The notes under the pieces are model-generated. The model saw nothing but the letters and a program-made list of their open reading frames with translations, ran no database searches and was not told the DNA's origin. Positions 8,940-18,499 of a DNA stretch of 64,000 nt are shown here, piece after piece. Position 1 is the stretch's first letter; every line of letters begins with the position of its first letter. The position numbers and the translations under genes are program-made. Location: contig CAZWCE010000002.1 in assembly GCA_964632505.1 (NCBI GenBank), forward strand, positions 1 through 64,000, given 5' to 3'. The DNA comes from CAZWCE01 sp964632505. GTDB lineage: Bacteria > Planctomycetota > Planctomycetia > Pirellulales > Thermoguttaceae.

Positions 8940-10295
8940 TTACAGCATCGGGCGAACATCGTGCCCGAAGGTTGGAAAGACCAACAAGGTCCCTTTCATT
9001 TGGGTCGCCGTGATCCGATGAGCCATCGCCAGCGTGAAGAGATTGATCGTCTCGGCGGCATCCGGCCCCAACAAGTGAGCGCCGAGGATTTCATCGCTCC
9101 GGTGATCGACCAGTATTTTATACCGAGCATGTCGGGCGCCGACTTTCTTCATCGAATGGTCTCTCGAACGATCTCCCTGGAGCACCTCGAAATCGAGCGA
9201 CTGCTCGCGCGCCTCTGCCTCGTTCAAGCCCACTTTCGCTAACCCGGGTACGGTGTACACCGCCGTCGGGACCGGACCGTATTCAGGCTCGAATTGGTTC
9301 CCTTCCATGAGATTCTTGGCTACGATTCGGCCGTCGTGACTGGCCACGGGAGAAAGGGGCGGTGCGGGGGAATCGACGACATCCCCGGCCGCGTAGACCC
9401 GTTCGTTCGAGACGCTTTGAAGATAGCGATTGACCTGAATCCCAGCGTCGCTGTATTTCACTTCGGCCGCATCCAGCTCCAGGCTTTCTACATTCGGAAC
9501 CCGACCTGCTCCGTGAATCGCCCGATCACAAGGAAGCGTTTCCTTTTGGCCTTCTTCACTTTCCAACTCCGCCACGAGAGAACCGTCGTCCTGTTTCTCG
9601 AGCTTGCTGACTTTGGTCTTCGTGCGAATGTCGATTCCCAATTCACGAGATCTTTCCATGAGTGGCTCCACGAGCTCTTCCTCGAACGCGAGCAAGGGAC
9701 GATCGGCCATTTCGACGATCGTGACTTCCGCTCCCGCACGTGCAGCCACATGTGCGAATTCCAATGAGATGTAGCCGCCGCCCACCAAAAGAAGCCGCTG
9801 GGGCAGTTGCTCGTATTCAAGAAAATCGTCGCTCGTCTCCAGGAATTCCTCCCCGGGAAAGCCGATTTTCGCGGGCACCGCCCCCGTGGCGATGACGAAT
9901 TTCTCACTGGCTATTTCTTGCCCGTCGACGGCCACTCGATCCGGAGCGACAAACTTCGGGGAGCCGTGGAATTGTCGGATTTCCATCTTATCGAACATGT
10001 GTTCTTTGTAGGAGGAAATCGGATCGGTGAATTTCTTTTTGAATGCCATCAATTCGGGCCATTCGATCCGGGCATCCTGCGCCCGCACTCCCTTTCCCTC
10101 GACGCGTTCGATCCAATCGATGAGCTCTCCGAAGCGGACCAGGACCTTTTTAGGATTGCATCCGCGAAGTGCACAAGTTCCACCAAACGGTCGGGGATCG
10201 ACCACCCCGACTTTCCAATCGGCGTCTCTGCATTTCGGCACGATGCGCGTCGAGGCGGGGCCGGTTCCGAAAACCAGAAGATCGAGTTTCTCCAT
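8940..10295 (-). CDS. FAD-dependent pyridine nucleotide-disulfide oxidoreductase
   Basis: A 451-residue flavoprotein of the glutathione reductase/mercuric reductase superfamily. An N-terminal FAD site (LLVFGTGPAS) is followed by the redox-active pair C41/C46 in GGTCALRGCNPKK, then the NAD(P) Rossmann motif LLLVGGGYISLEFAHV. The second FAD segment is RVYAAGDVVDSP, and a C-terminal dimerisation domain follows. The usual C-terminal HPTxxE active-site segment is replaced by a sequence ending FPTFGHDVRPML, so the catalytic His/Glu dyad is not conserved in place. The electron acceptor may therefore differ from glutathione or mercury. It lies 84 bases after the baeRF7-like gene on the same strand, so the two may be co-transcribed. 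Confidence 0.88.
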   Translation of the reverse strand: MEKLDLLVFGTGPASTRIVPKCRDADWKVGVVDPRPFGGTCALRGCNPKKVLVRFGELIDWIERVEGKGVRAQDARIEWPELMAFKKKFTDPISSYKEHMFDKMEIRQFHGSPKFVAPDRVAVDGQEIASEKFVIATGAVPAKIGFPGEEFLETSDDFLEYEQLPQRLLLVGGGYISLEFAHVAARAGAEVTIVEMADRPLLAFEEELVEPLMERSRELGIDIRTKTKVSKLEKQDDGSLVAELESEEGQKETLPCDRAIHGAGRVPNVESLELDAAEVKYSDAGIQVNRYLQSVSNERVYAAGDVVDSPAPPLSPVASHDGRIVAKNLMEGNQFEPEYGPVPTAVYTVPGLAKVGLNEAEAREQSLDFEVLQGDRSRDHSMKKVGARHARYKILVDHRSDEILGAHLLGPDAAETINLFTLAMAHRITATQMKGTLLVFPTFGHDVRPML

Positions 10296-10379
10296 ACGAG
10301 GTTCCCTTCATGTTCACAGTCATCAAAAAGTGGCATTGCCACGAATCGCAAATAATCCAATCCGGAAGAACACCGGCCA

Positions 10380-11543
10380 TCAATATCGAAACACAGCGGC
10401 GACGGGAGCATCGTCCGGCATCGTTTCCTTTTCGACGAGGAACACATTCTCTCCCTTGAGGAAGGTGTGAAGTGTCGCCAGATCGAGGAGGTCTTCGCAT
10501 CCCGGCTCGGCCGACTCGGTGAGTTTCACCTGGTCGGTCTCAGGGTCGAAGCGGCCCCATTGGTGGGCATCGGCAAGAACAAACAGCGAATCGGTCCGCC
10601 CCTGATTTGCGGCCGGAACGATCTCTCGGATGTCGGAAGAAACCTTTTCGCTCTGTCGGTTGGCGAGTTCATGATAGAGCCCGACGGTCTCCTCTTGCTT
10701 TTTTAGGAAAACCGGCTCAACGAGTTTCCAGGCCTCGGCGTGGAGTTCTTCCGCTCTCTTCTGATCCGGATTTCCTTCGATGAACTCATCAAGGAGATGG
10801 CGATAATGATTCGCTTTTCGGAAATGGCCGAAAAGGTGTTCCACCCCTGCGAAGACCAAAGGAGCTCGCTCCTCGCTGAGAATCTCGCAGAGACCGTTGT
10901 CGATGGCCTGAAAAAAACGCATCAGATTCGATTTGCCGTCGTCGATGCCGACTCCCTGGCCATGAAAGATCGCCCGGCGCTGACCTCCACCGGCCGACTC
11001 CCCGGTCCGACTGTGGAATTGCAATTGCGATTCCGGATCATCGGCCCGTAAGATCTCGGCAAGTGAACTCGGAATCTTTTTCAAGGCAACATCATGAATC
11101 CGGTGGCGGGTCGCCTGGAACAATCGGACCTGATTCTGGCTCACGGCAAGCAGATAAAAATGCCCTTCCACGGAGAATAACGGCAGAAGCGGCTTCAAAT
11201 GGAACCGATCTCCCGCCAGCGACAACTCCGAAAAATCGAGGGGGACGCGAAAGTAACGCATTTGCCGGGGATCAAAAAACAATGCAAGACCATCGCTTTG
11301 ATACTGCCAGAAAAGATCGTCGTGGATCAATTCATCGGCCGGTTTCAAAAGTGTCCTGGCATCGGCGGCGCGCCATCCCAGTTCCACCAGTTGCTTCTCA
11401 GCATCCTTGACGGCGTTTTTCAGCCGGATGGGCCCCTCGGCGGTTTCTTCCCCCGCTCGAGCGGTCGGCATATATATCGAAACACAACCTTCGTTTTGCT
11501 GTTGCATCAATTCGGTAAGTTCATGCTTTTCAATGATATCCAT
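10380..11543 (-). CDS. baeRF7-like (bacterial eRF1-related) protein
   Basis: A 387-residue soluble protein resembling the bacterial archaeo-eukaryotic release factor family 7. Features include an N-terminal CVSIYMPTARAGEETAEGPI, which is typical of the family, and a strand set with GLALFFDPRQMRYFRVPL. A middle domain follows with GHFYLLAVSQNQVRLF, then FRKANHYRHLLDEFIEGNPD and a C-terminal FVLADAHQWGRFD segment. These families are thought to act on ribosomes or stalled translation, but direct evidence for family 7 is lacking to my knowledge. It sits between a helical protein (133 bases upstream) and the disulfide oxidoreductase (84 bases downstream), all on the minus strand, suggesting a stress-related operon. 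Confidence 0.75.
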   Translation of the reverse strand: MDIIEKHELTELMQQQNEGCVSIYMPTARAGEETAEGPIRLKNAVKDAEKQLVELGWRAADARTLLKPADELIHDDLFWQYQSDGLALFFDPRQMRYFRVPLDFSELSLAGDRFHLKPLLPLFSVEGHFYLLAVSQNQVRLFQATRHRIHDVALKKIPSSLAEILRADDPESQLQFHSRTGESAGGGQRRAIFHGQGVGIDDGKSNLMRFFQAIDNGLCEILSEERAPLVFAGVEHLFGHFRKANHYRHLLDEFIEGNPDQKRAEELHAEAWKLVEPVFLKKQEETVGLYHELANRQSEKVSSDIREIVPAANQGRTDSLFVLADAHQWGRFDPETDQVKLTESAEPGCEDLLDLATLHTFLKGENVFLVEKETMPDDAPVAAVFRY

Positions 11544-11676
11544 CTTGTAGCTTATCCTTTCCTCGATCCTTTGGCTTCTCTGATCGATGTCTGAGCTTCT
11601 ATCATCATTTCCCTACAAGACCTGCCGATAATGAAGCATCACGATCGGCACGCATCCCGTCGCGTGCGCCGCCACA

Positions 11677-12129
11677 TCACAAATCGTACTGCATCTCTCG
11701 GGTCATTTGCAGTTGTTGGAGAACCTGCAACTCGAAAGTCGCCAACTCCTCCACCAACCCACTGGCAAGCGGCGAATGGATCTTTTCCGCTACCGTTTTC
11801 AGCATGGCGACGATCTCTTGATGAAGTTGGATCGTCTTTTCCGGAAAATGTTCTTGCTCGTGTTCGGCCGCGTGCCGGAGTTCCGCTCTTACCCGTTCCA
11901 GATTATCGGTGGGGATGAATTGCACCCAACTGCCGAGTGCATCGATCCGTTCATCTTTGGCGAGTGCTTCGAGACGCCCGAACGTCGGATTTTCCTTCTC
12001 GCGTATCGACTGGGCGAGCATGGCTAGGCGCTCCTCGGCACGTTCCGCCGTCTCCTCGCACAACTTCGCGGTTTCACGATGGATGTCGATCAAGTACCGC
12101 AGAAGCTCTCGTAGTTTTCGAAACGTCAT
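11677..12129 (-). CDS. Helical protein of unknown function
   Basis: A 150-residue, strongly helical and charged protein that I do not assign to a family. It is almost all amphipathic helix: an N-terminal segment rich in E/R (about 1-45), a central piece with a WVQFIPTDN turn, and a histidine/glutamate-rich segment (RHAAEHEQEHFPEK) reminiscent of haemerythrin- or ferritin-like metal sites, then a C-terminal helix. No signal peptide or membrane segment. First gene of the likely minus-strand group with the baeRF7-like and disulfide oxidoreductase genes. A ferritin-like four-helix bundle is possible but unproven. Confidence 0.65.
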   Translation of the reverse strand: MTFRKLRELLRYLIDIHRETAKLCEETAERAEERLAMLAQSIREKENPTFGRLEALAKDERIDALGSWVQFIPTDNLERVRAELRHAAEHEQEHFPEKTIQLHQEIVAMLKTVAEKIHSPLASGLVEELATFELQVLQQLQMTREMQYDL

Positions 12130-12695
12130 TGGAGATGCCTGCCTTTCATGTTTTACTTAGCGTCTCGTGAAATGTGAACCGAAAAGAACCTTAAGAGTTC
12201 GTCTCGGGACATGTCAAAGCGCGAACCGGAGGGGCACATCTCCTTCGAACAGGAATTGTCTCGAATACAGGGACATGCCGGCCTGGAACCACCGGGTGGT
12301 GTCGTCGATGACAAAGGAACATCGAGGCATATTTGATGCCAAAGCCATTCTTTTTTGCCGGAGCGGAAAGAAGGATTTGCGAATTCCTAGTAAATCCTTG
12401 CATACAAGAGGTATAAGTAATAAAAAGATGGCGATTTTTACCCGATTCAAGGTGGTTTTTTTCTCAAACGAATTGGAGATCCGGCGATCAGGTTGGCACA
12501 ATTGCCACCACCGGTCCCATTGACGAAAGCTTTTCTGGCGAGGGATTGCGTGGGAAAAGGCGTCGTTTTGCAGTGAGAAGAAGATATACTAGAATAAGCG
12601 GAAAAAGGGATTATGGGGTACGGATCGTGTGTGAGGCAGATCGCCCGTCAATGTTTCGTCGTTGCAAGAGAATACAAGAGAGATAGGGAAGATCG
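12130..12695. other. Intergenic region before the O-antigen-ligase-like gene
   Basis: 566 bases with no convincing gene. It should carry divergent promoters. A TATACT hexamer at 12585-12590 lies about 105 bases before the plus-strand gene, without a good -35 box. A small inverted repeat TGGCA-CAAT-TGCCA is at 12494-12507. Short minus-strand frames here have no family character. Confidence 0.55.
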
Positions 12696-15398
12696 ATGAA
12701 ATTCGCCGAAACGACTTTTCGTTGGCTCGGCAGGGGGATCTTGCTGTTCACGATTCTTCTGGCTCCTTGGTGCTTGGGAGGTGTTTATCCCATCACACAA
12801 TACTGGCTGACGATCGGGGTGACGGCGGCGCTCGGCTGTGCCGCGGTGGCAGAGCTCTTCGCTCCCTCGTCGCGGTGGAGAATTCCCGGCATCGTCCTGC
12901 CGGCGGTGGTTGCCTTGGGGATCGGTCTGTTTCAGCTCCTCCCGCTGGAACCGCCTTTGCGACAAACGATCAGCCCTTGGATCGCCCACTGGGACGCCAC
13001 CCTAACCGCGGAAGAGAGTGATACCGATCGGAAGGTGCGGGAATTCCTCGAACTACCTCCGCTGGCCGAAAGACAGCCGATTTCAGCGAATCCCGCCGCA
13101 ACAAGATATGGCCTGGCCTACTTTTCCATGGCGCTGGGGGCGCTGGTGGGAGGAATCTTTCTCTTCCGCCGGAAACGTTCGCTCATTCTGTTGATCACCG
13201 CGGTGAGCATCAACGGGGGTGCCGTCTCGCTGTTTGCGATCATCCAAAAATTAACATGGAACGGCCGTATCTATTGGATGCTTCAGTCTCCAGGAGATGA
13301 ATCCTTCAGTATGGGCCCCTTCATAAACCGGAACAACGCCAGCGGCTTCTTGTTGATCTGCCTGGGGTGTTCTCTCGGATGGCTCCTGTACTCTCTGAAT
13401 CAAAGCCATGTGATGCGATTGGAAAAAAAAGCCGCAACGAGAAGACCTCGCCATTTCGGTTTTTTCGATCGGCTTTCGATGATGCATCCGGGCCATTTTG
13501 CTTTGATTCTCCTTTTCGGAGGCATCGCCGGGGGCATCCTCTCCAGTGTATCGCGAGGAGGGAGCTTGTCGATGTGCGTGGCGATTGCGACCGTCGCCGC
13601 CGTGTTGGCGCTCATCACGAGAAAAGCTTTTTGGAGCACCGTCATGCTCGTGATGTTCGCCGGCGGCATCTTTCTGCTGTTTTGGATCGACTGGGATCAG
13701 CAGCTCGGTGAGCGTCTGGAAACGATGACTCAATCCGATATTCTTCAAGAAGATAATAATTTGCGTCTATTGAACTGGTCCGATGCCCTCCACGTGGTCC
13801 CCGAGTCGCCCTATGTGGGCAGTGGGTTGATGACTTACGAATACGTCTATCGTCCTTACCAAGATGTTTACATCTTCCGTCGTTTCGCCCATGCGGAAAA
13901 CTTCTACGTCCAGACGTTGGTGGAAACAGGGTACTTCGGTTTTTCGATGCTGATCGTCGGCTTGATTCTGATGTTCACATATCTGATTCGTTTGATGCGT
14001 AGTTCCGAATCGTGGCACAAAGTGCTCGGAATTGCGGGGCTTTTTGTGCTCGTCTCTCAAATGAGCGCCTCGATGTTCGATTTCGGTCTCCATCTTCCGG
14101 CGAATCTACTTACGCTTTCGGTGCTTGTGGGAGGAATCGCGTCATTGAGTCTCAACATCGATTCTCGAAGCCGGAATGCGTCTTCCGGCGAGCCTCTTGA
14201 TCGTGTCGCTTGGCTTTGCCGTGCTCTCTTCCCGGTGGCGATTCTCACCCTCTGCGTCTTCGCGGTGAGGGAACTCGACCAAAAAGCAGCCGCCGACCGG
14301 GCACGACGCCAAGCTCGCTCCGTGACGCGGGCGATCGAAAAATCCGCCGAGGCGAACTTCGAAAGCGACGACCCCGTCACCGATCAGGAGATCGAGAACG
14401 CCCTGGAAGGGATCGAGCACGCTTTGAAACAACGTCCTGACGATGTTTGGCTGCATATCCATGCCGCGAAGTTGAGGATGGAACAATATCGCCGGGCGGA
14501 ATTGCAAGAGAACATTGCCCCCCAGGGGGGAATGCCTCAGACGGGACCGACCCCTTTGACGATATTCCACTGGTCACAACTCTACCATCAATACGGCCTT
14601 GAGGAACCACTCGATCAGTTGCGGAAGAACACCAATGTTCAGAAGTATGTGGTTCCGGCGATGCGGCATGCCATTTTGGCCCGACGAGCTTGTCCTTTTC
14701 TGGAAATGCCGCACCATCTAATCGCTCAACTTGTGGGGTTGGTGGGCTCGCCGCAAGAGTATCGGCGACATCTCGACCGCGCGATTCTGGCTTATCCCAG
14801 CGACCCGGATGTGCACCTTCTCTCGGGCATTTTGCAATATGCCGTCGGCGATATCATACAAGCGGTCGAGCATTGGCGAGCCAGTCTTCGGCAATCGACC
14901 GTCCATCGCGAGCAAATTCTCCAACTCGCCGATCCTCAGGGACAGGCCGTCCCGGAATTCCTCGATCGTCTTTTTCCCGACGACCCCCATTTGCTTTTAG
15001 GTCTGGCGATAGGTCATTACCGGGAAAATCAGGAAGCGAAAGAACTTCTCCTTCATCGCGCGGCAAAGGCGCTGCGGGAAACTGAGAGGATCCCCCCGGC
15101 GGAAAAGCAATACATGTTCGGCCGGATCCAATGGTACTTGGGACAATATGAGGAAGCGCTGGAACACCATAAAAATGCTCTCCTCCTCTCCCCGGGGCAA
15201 ACCCAGTGGAGGTATGTCTATGCCCTGAGGCTTCGGGAAAGAGGGCGGACGACCGACGCCCTCCGCCAAGCGAAGCTCTGTATTCGCGATAAGCCTTCGA
15301 ACTCCAGGTATCGCCGACTGCATCGAGAATTGACCCGGGAGGCACTGCTTGCAACTCCGGAGGAAGAAGAATCGCACGAGGCGGAGACGACGCCTTAG
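12696..15398 (+). CDS. O-antigen ligase-family membrane protein with TPR domain
   Basis: A 900-residue polytopic membrane protein. Residues about 1-510 hold a dozen hydrophobic segments. The family signature sits near 206-220 (MGPFINRNNASGFLL, typical of the Wzy/WaaL O-antigen ligase group), with a periplasmic loop around 365-405. After the last membrane segment (about 513-530) comes a soluble tail with repeated helix pairs (for example PDDVWLHIHAAKLRMEQY, DVHLLSGILQYAVGD, GQYEEALEHHKNALLLSP), i.e. TPR repeats. Members polymerise or ligate lipid-linked glycans in the periplasm. It is not next to glycan genes except the distant flippase, so the substrate is unknown. The ATG at 12696 is preceded by a GGGAAG ribosome site. 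Confidence 0.85.
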   Translation: MKFAETTFRWLGRGILLFTILLAPWCLGGVYPITQYWLTIGVTAALGCAAVAELFAPSSRWRIPGIVLPAVVALGIGLFQLLPLEPPLRQTISPWIAHWDATLTAEESDTDRKVREFLELPPLAERQPISANPAATRYGLAYFSMALGALVGGIFLFRRKRSLILLITAVSINGGAVSLFAIIQKLTWNGRIYWMLQSPGDESFSMGPFINRNNASGFLLICLGCSLGWLLYSLNQSHVMRLEKKAATRRPRHFGFFDRLSMMHPGHFALILLFGGIAGGILSSVSRGGSLSMCVAIATVAAVLALITRKAFWSTVMLVMFAGGIFLLFWIDWDQQLGERLETMTQSDILQEDNNLRLLNWSDALHVVPESPYVGSGLMTYEYVYRPYQDVYIFRRFAHAENFYVQTLVETGYFGFSMLIVGLILMFTYLIRLMRSSESWHKVLGIAGLFVLVSQMSASMFDFGLHLPANLLTLSVLVGGIASLSLNIDSRSRNASSGEPLDRVAWLCRALFPVAILTLCVFAVRELDQKAAADRARRQARSVTRAIEKSAEANFESDDPVTDQEIENALEGIEHALKQRPDDVWLHIHAAKLRMEQYRRAELQENIAPQGGMPQTGPTPLTIFHWSQLYHQYGLEEPLDQLRKNTNVQKYVVPAMRHAILARRACPFLEMPHHLIAQLVGLVGSPQEYRRHLDRAILAYPSDPDVHLLSGILQYAVGDIIQAVEHWRASLRQSTVHREQILQLADPQGQAVPEFLDRLFPDDPHLLLGLAIGHYRENQEAKELLLHRAAKALRETERIPPAEKQYMFGRIQWYLGQYEEALEHHKNALLLSPGQTQWRYVYALRLRERGRTTDALRQAKLCIRDKPSNSRYRRLHRELTREALLATPEEEESHEAETTP

Positions 15399-15444
15399 AC
15401 AGCTCCGCAAATGGTCTCGACGCCGGAGAAGTGGACGAAATGGT

Positions 15445-17415
15445 TTACCGAATCACTTCGAGACGCCGCAAGTCGTCCAGAAGCTTTTCAACGGACTGAT
15501 CGACCGACAGACTTTCGGTTTTCAAGACGATTTCGGGTTCCGCTGGTGGTTCGTAGGGATCGGTGATGCCGGTGAATTGCGGAATTTCCCCACTACGTGC
15601 TTTTTTGTATAGACCCTTGGGATCGCGCATTTCGCATATTTCCAGCGGAGTATCGATGAACGTTTCGAGGAATGGTTCGTGGCCGATGACCTCCCGAGCG
15701 CGCCGGCGATCCTCGATATAGGGGGAAATGAAGGCCGTGATGACGATGACCCCGGCCTCGTTCATCAATCGCGCGACTTCTGCGATGCGTCGGATGTTTT
15801 CTTGTCGATCCTCACGGGAAAAACCGAGGTCGCGGTTCAAACCGTGGCGAATGTTATCCCCATCAAGGATATAGCAGGGATGTTCCAGCTCCATCAGTCG
15901 CTTCTCAAGCAACTTTGCGATGGTCGATTTCCCGGAACCACTCAACCCGGTCAGCCAAATCGTGGCCCCGCTTTGTCCCATCACCCGAGCCCGTTCCTCT
16001 GGGGTCACGAGGCTGTCGCTTTTGGTGATGTTCCGGCTGACCGGTTTAGCGACTTGGCGCGATTCGTCGACGATGCGATCCAAGATCATGCCCGCGCCGA
16101 CGGTGATGTTCGTCATGCGATCGATGAGAATGAACGCCCCGGTCGCCCGATTCCGTTGATAGGCATCGAAGGCGATCGGACGGTGCAGGGTGACGTGGCA
16201 TCGCCCGATTTCATTCAGCTCCAGTTCGTTTTCTCCCTGGTCCTGTGGTCCCGACTTTTCCTGCTTGCGCATCGTATTGACGTCGATTTTGTAACGAATA
16301 TCGCTCAACACGCCGGGCGCGGTGGTCGTCGTCTGTTTGATCAAATAACTGCGTCCCTTTTGGGCCGGCGTTTCGTGCATCCACACGACCATCGCCTCAA
16401 GCTCATTTCCCACATGCGGTACGTTTTTCACGGGCACGAGCATGTTCCCTCGTGAGACATCGATTTCGTCCTCCAAGGTAACGGTAATCGCCATCGGGGA
16501 GAACGCCTCTTCGACCTCTCCATCGGCCGAGAGGATGCCCTTGATCTTCGACTTTTGCAGCGAAGGCAAGCTGGTGACCGCATCGCCCACGCGCAACACA
16601 CCGGAGGCCAACGTGCCGCAAAAACCGCGGAAATCGAGGTTGGGTCGCAACACGTATTGCACCGGAAATCGCATGTCGACCAGATTGCGGTCGGTCGCGA
16701 TATTCACGCTCTCGAGGTGATGCAAAAACGTCGGCCCGTTGTACCAAGGCATCTTCTCGCTCACTTCGACGACGTTGTCGCCCTTGAGTGCCGAAATCGG
16801 GATGAAGTGGATATCTGAAAACTCCAGCCGCGAGACGAACGCGTTGTAATCGCCGCAGATGCGTTCGAAAGTCTCCTCCGACCAATCGATCAGGTCCATT
16901 TTGTTCACCGCCACCACCACATGCTTGATGCCCAGAATCGAGCAGATGAAGCTGTGCCGTTTCGTTTGAGTGATGACGCCTTTCCGCGCATCGATGAGAA
17001 TGACCGCCAGATTGCAAGTCGAGGCGCCGGTCGCCATGTTCCGCGTGTACTGCTCGTGGCCGGGGCAATCGGAAATGATGAACTTTCGCTTGTCGGTGGA
17101 GAAATATCGGAATGCGACGTCGATGGTGATCCCCTGTTCACGTTCCGCCTTCAGACCGTCGGTCAACAGCGCCGGGTCGAAATCATCGCCGGTGGTCCCG
17201 TAGATCTTCGAGTCCTTCATCACACTCTCGAGTTGGTCCTCGTAGATCAGATGGGTATCGTAGAGAAGACGGCCGATCAGGGTGGATTTGCCGTCGTCGA
17301 CCGAACCGCAGGTCAGAAAACGCAAGAGATCCTTCTCCTCGTGACGACGCAGGTACGAAGTGATGTCTTCGCGAATGAGGTTTTCCTCTTGCAGACGGAT
17401 TTCGTTTTTTTTCAT
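15445..17415 (-). CDS. cysNC: Bifunctional sulfate adenylyltransferase large subunit / APS kinase
   Basis: Sulfate activation enzyme: the GTPase subunit of ATP sulfurylase fused to APS kinase. Residues about 25-450 are the CysN part, with G1 GSVDDGKST, G3 DCPGHEQY and G4 NKMD, followed by the beta-barrel domains. Residues about 470-656 are the APS kinase, with P-loop GLSGSGKST, DGDNIRHGLN and the FISPYIEDRR loop carrying the phosphorylated Ser. Together with CysD it makes APS and then PAPS. Length is close to known CysNC proteins (about 630-650). Third gene of the minus-strand sulfate operon, 77 bases after cysD. With three sulfatases in the window, PAPS could serve assimilation or sulfation; no PAPS reductase is visible. 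Confidence 0.96.
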   Translation of the reverse strand: MKKNEIRLQEENLIREDITSYLRRHEEKDLLRFLTCGSVDDGKSTLIGRLLYDTHLIYEDQLESVMKDSKIYGTTGDDFDPALLTDGLKAEREQGITIDVAFRYFSTDKRKFIISDCPGHEQYTRNMATGASTCNLAVILIDARKGVITQTKRHSFICSILGIKHVVVAVNKMDLIDWSEETFERICGDYNAFVSRLEFSDIHFIPISALKGDNVVEVSEKMPWYNGPTFLHHLESVNIATDRNLVDMRFPVQYVLRPNLDFRGFCGTLASGVLRVGDAVTSLPSLQKSKIKGILSADGEVEEAFSPMAITVTLEDEIDVSRGNMLVPVKNVPHVGNELEAMVVWMHETPAQKGRSYLIKQTTTTAPGVLSDIRYKIDVNTMRKQEKSGPQDQGENELELNEIGRCHVTLHRPIAFDAYQRNRATGAFILIDRMTNITVGAGMILDRIVDESRQVAKPVSRNITKSDSLVTPEERARVMGQSGATIWLTGLSGSGKSTIAKLLEKRLMELEHPCYILDGDNIRHGLNRDLGFSREDRQENIRRIAEVARLMNEAGVIVITAFISPYIEDRRRAREVIGHEPFLETFIDTPLEICEMRDPKGLYKKARSGEIPQFTGITDPYEPPAEPEIVLKTESLSVDQSVEKLLDDLRRLEVIR

Positions 17416-17492
17416 CGAGCTTTCCTGGAGTTATCGGAAATAGATGTGGGAGCGGGCGGAAGCATCCGGGGTTTCATCAAGAAAGGGACCGT

Positions 17493-18404
17493 TCAAAAAT
17501 AGCCGTCCTTTTTCTTCTCCTCCATCGAGGCGGCGGCATCCATATCGATGACCCTGCCCTGCCGTTCGCTCGTGGTGGTCAGCAGCATCTCCTGGACGAT
17601 CTGTTCGAGTGATTCCGCTTCCGATTCGACCGCTCCGGTCAAAGGGTAGCATCCGAGTGTGCGAAAACGGACCTTTTTCATCACCGGTTTCTCTCCTTCC
17701 TCAAGTGGAAGACGGTCGTCGTCGACGAGAATCCATACGCCGTCGCGCAAAACGACCGGTCGCTCGGAGGCGAAATACAGTGGAACGATCGGAATCTCCT
17801 CCCGAAGCAGATAAAGCCAAATGTCGAGCTCCGTCCAATTCGAAAGCGGAAAGACTCGAATCGACTCGCCCTTGTTGATTCTCGCGTTGTAGAGATTCCA
17901 AAGTTCCGGTCGTTGATTCTTCGGATCCCATTGGTGGTAGGCGTTGCGAAAACTATAGACTCTCTCCTTCGCCCGGGATTTCTCCTCGTCGCGCCGCGCC
18001 CCCCCGAAGGCGGCGTCGAAACCATGATGATCGAGGGCCTGTTTCAGTCCCTCCGTTTTCATCAGATGGGTATGCTTCTCAGAACCGTGAAGGAAGGGAT
18101 TGCTGATATCCTTACCATCGGGGTTGATCCAGACAAGCATTTCGACTTGATATCTCTCGGCCATCAGCGCCCGGAATCGGTACATCTCCCGGAATTTCCA
18201 TTGTGTGTCGACATGCATCAATGGAAAGGGGATCTTCCCGGGAGCGAACGCCTTACTCGCCAAGTGCAGCATGACGGAGGAATCCTTCCCGATGGAGTAG
18301 AGCATCACGGGCTTCTCGAATTCGGCCGCGACTTCCCGAATGATGTGGATCGATTCCGCTTCGAGTTGCTTCAAATGGCTCAGATTGTAGGTATCGGGAT
18401 TCAT
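17493..18404 (-). CDS. cysD: Sulfate adenylyltransferase small subunit
   Basis: ATP sulfurylase catalytic subunit (303 residues, normal length). PP-loop ATP-pyrophosphatase motif SIGKDSSVMLHLASKAF (about 37-53), the MHVDTQWKF strand, GGARRDEEKSRAKER, and the conserved SNWTELDIWLYL. It forms a complex with CysN, whose GTP hydrolysis drives APS synthesis. Second gene of the operon permease-cysD-cysNC, with 95 bases to the permease and 77 to cysNC. The C-terminus DGYF is typical. Confidence 0.96.
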   Translation of the reverse strand: MNPDTYNLSHLKQLEAESIHIIREVAAEFEKPVMLYSIGKDSSVMLHLASKAFAPGKIPFPLMHVDTQWKFREMYRFRALMAERYQVEMLVWINPDGKDISNPFLHGSEKHTHLMKTEGLKQALDHHGFDAAFGGARRDEEKSRAKERVYSFRNAYHQWDPKNQRPELWNLYNARINKGESIRVFPLSNWTELDIWLYLLREEIPIVPLYFASERPVVLRDGVWILVDDDRLPLEEGEKPVMKKVRFRTLGCYPLTGAVESEAESLEQIVQEMLLTTTSERQGRVIDMDAAASMEEKKKDGYF

Positions 18405-18499
18405 GAATTCGGCTCCATCATGAACAGAAGGGAGAGAAGGAAAGACTGTCGGGCATTCTGATTGGAAGATACACGGTTTCTGAAATGATTGATTCTATC

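Noticed and set aside
12214..12501. A 95-codon minus-strand frame with one hydrophobic stretch before the O-antigen-ligase-like gene
   Set aside because: No recognisable family or ribosome site; the hydrophobic stretch alone is not enough.
12494..12507. A sigma-54 promoter at TTGGCACAATTGCC
   Set aside because: The GG and GC elements are about nine bases apart instead of the required twelve, so it does not fit the -24/-12 spacing.
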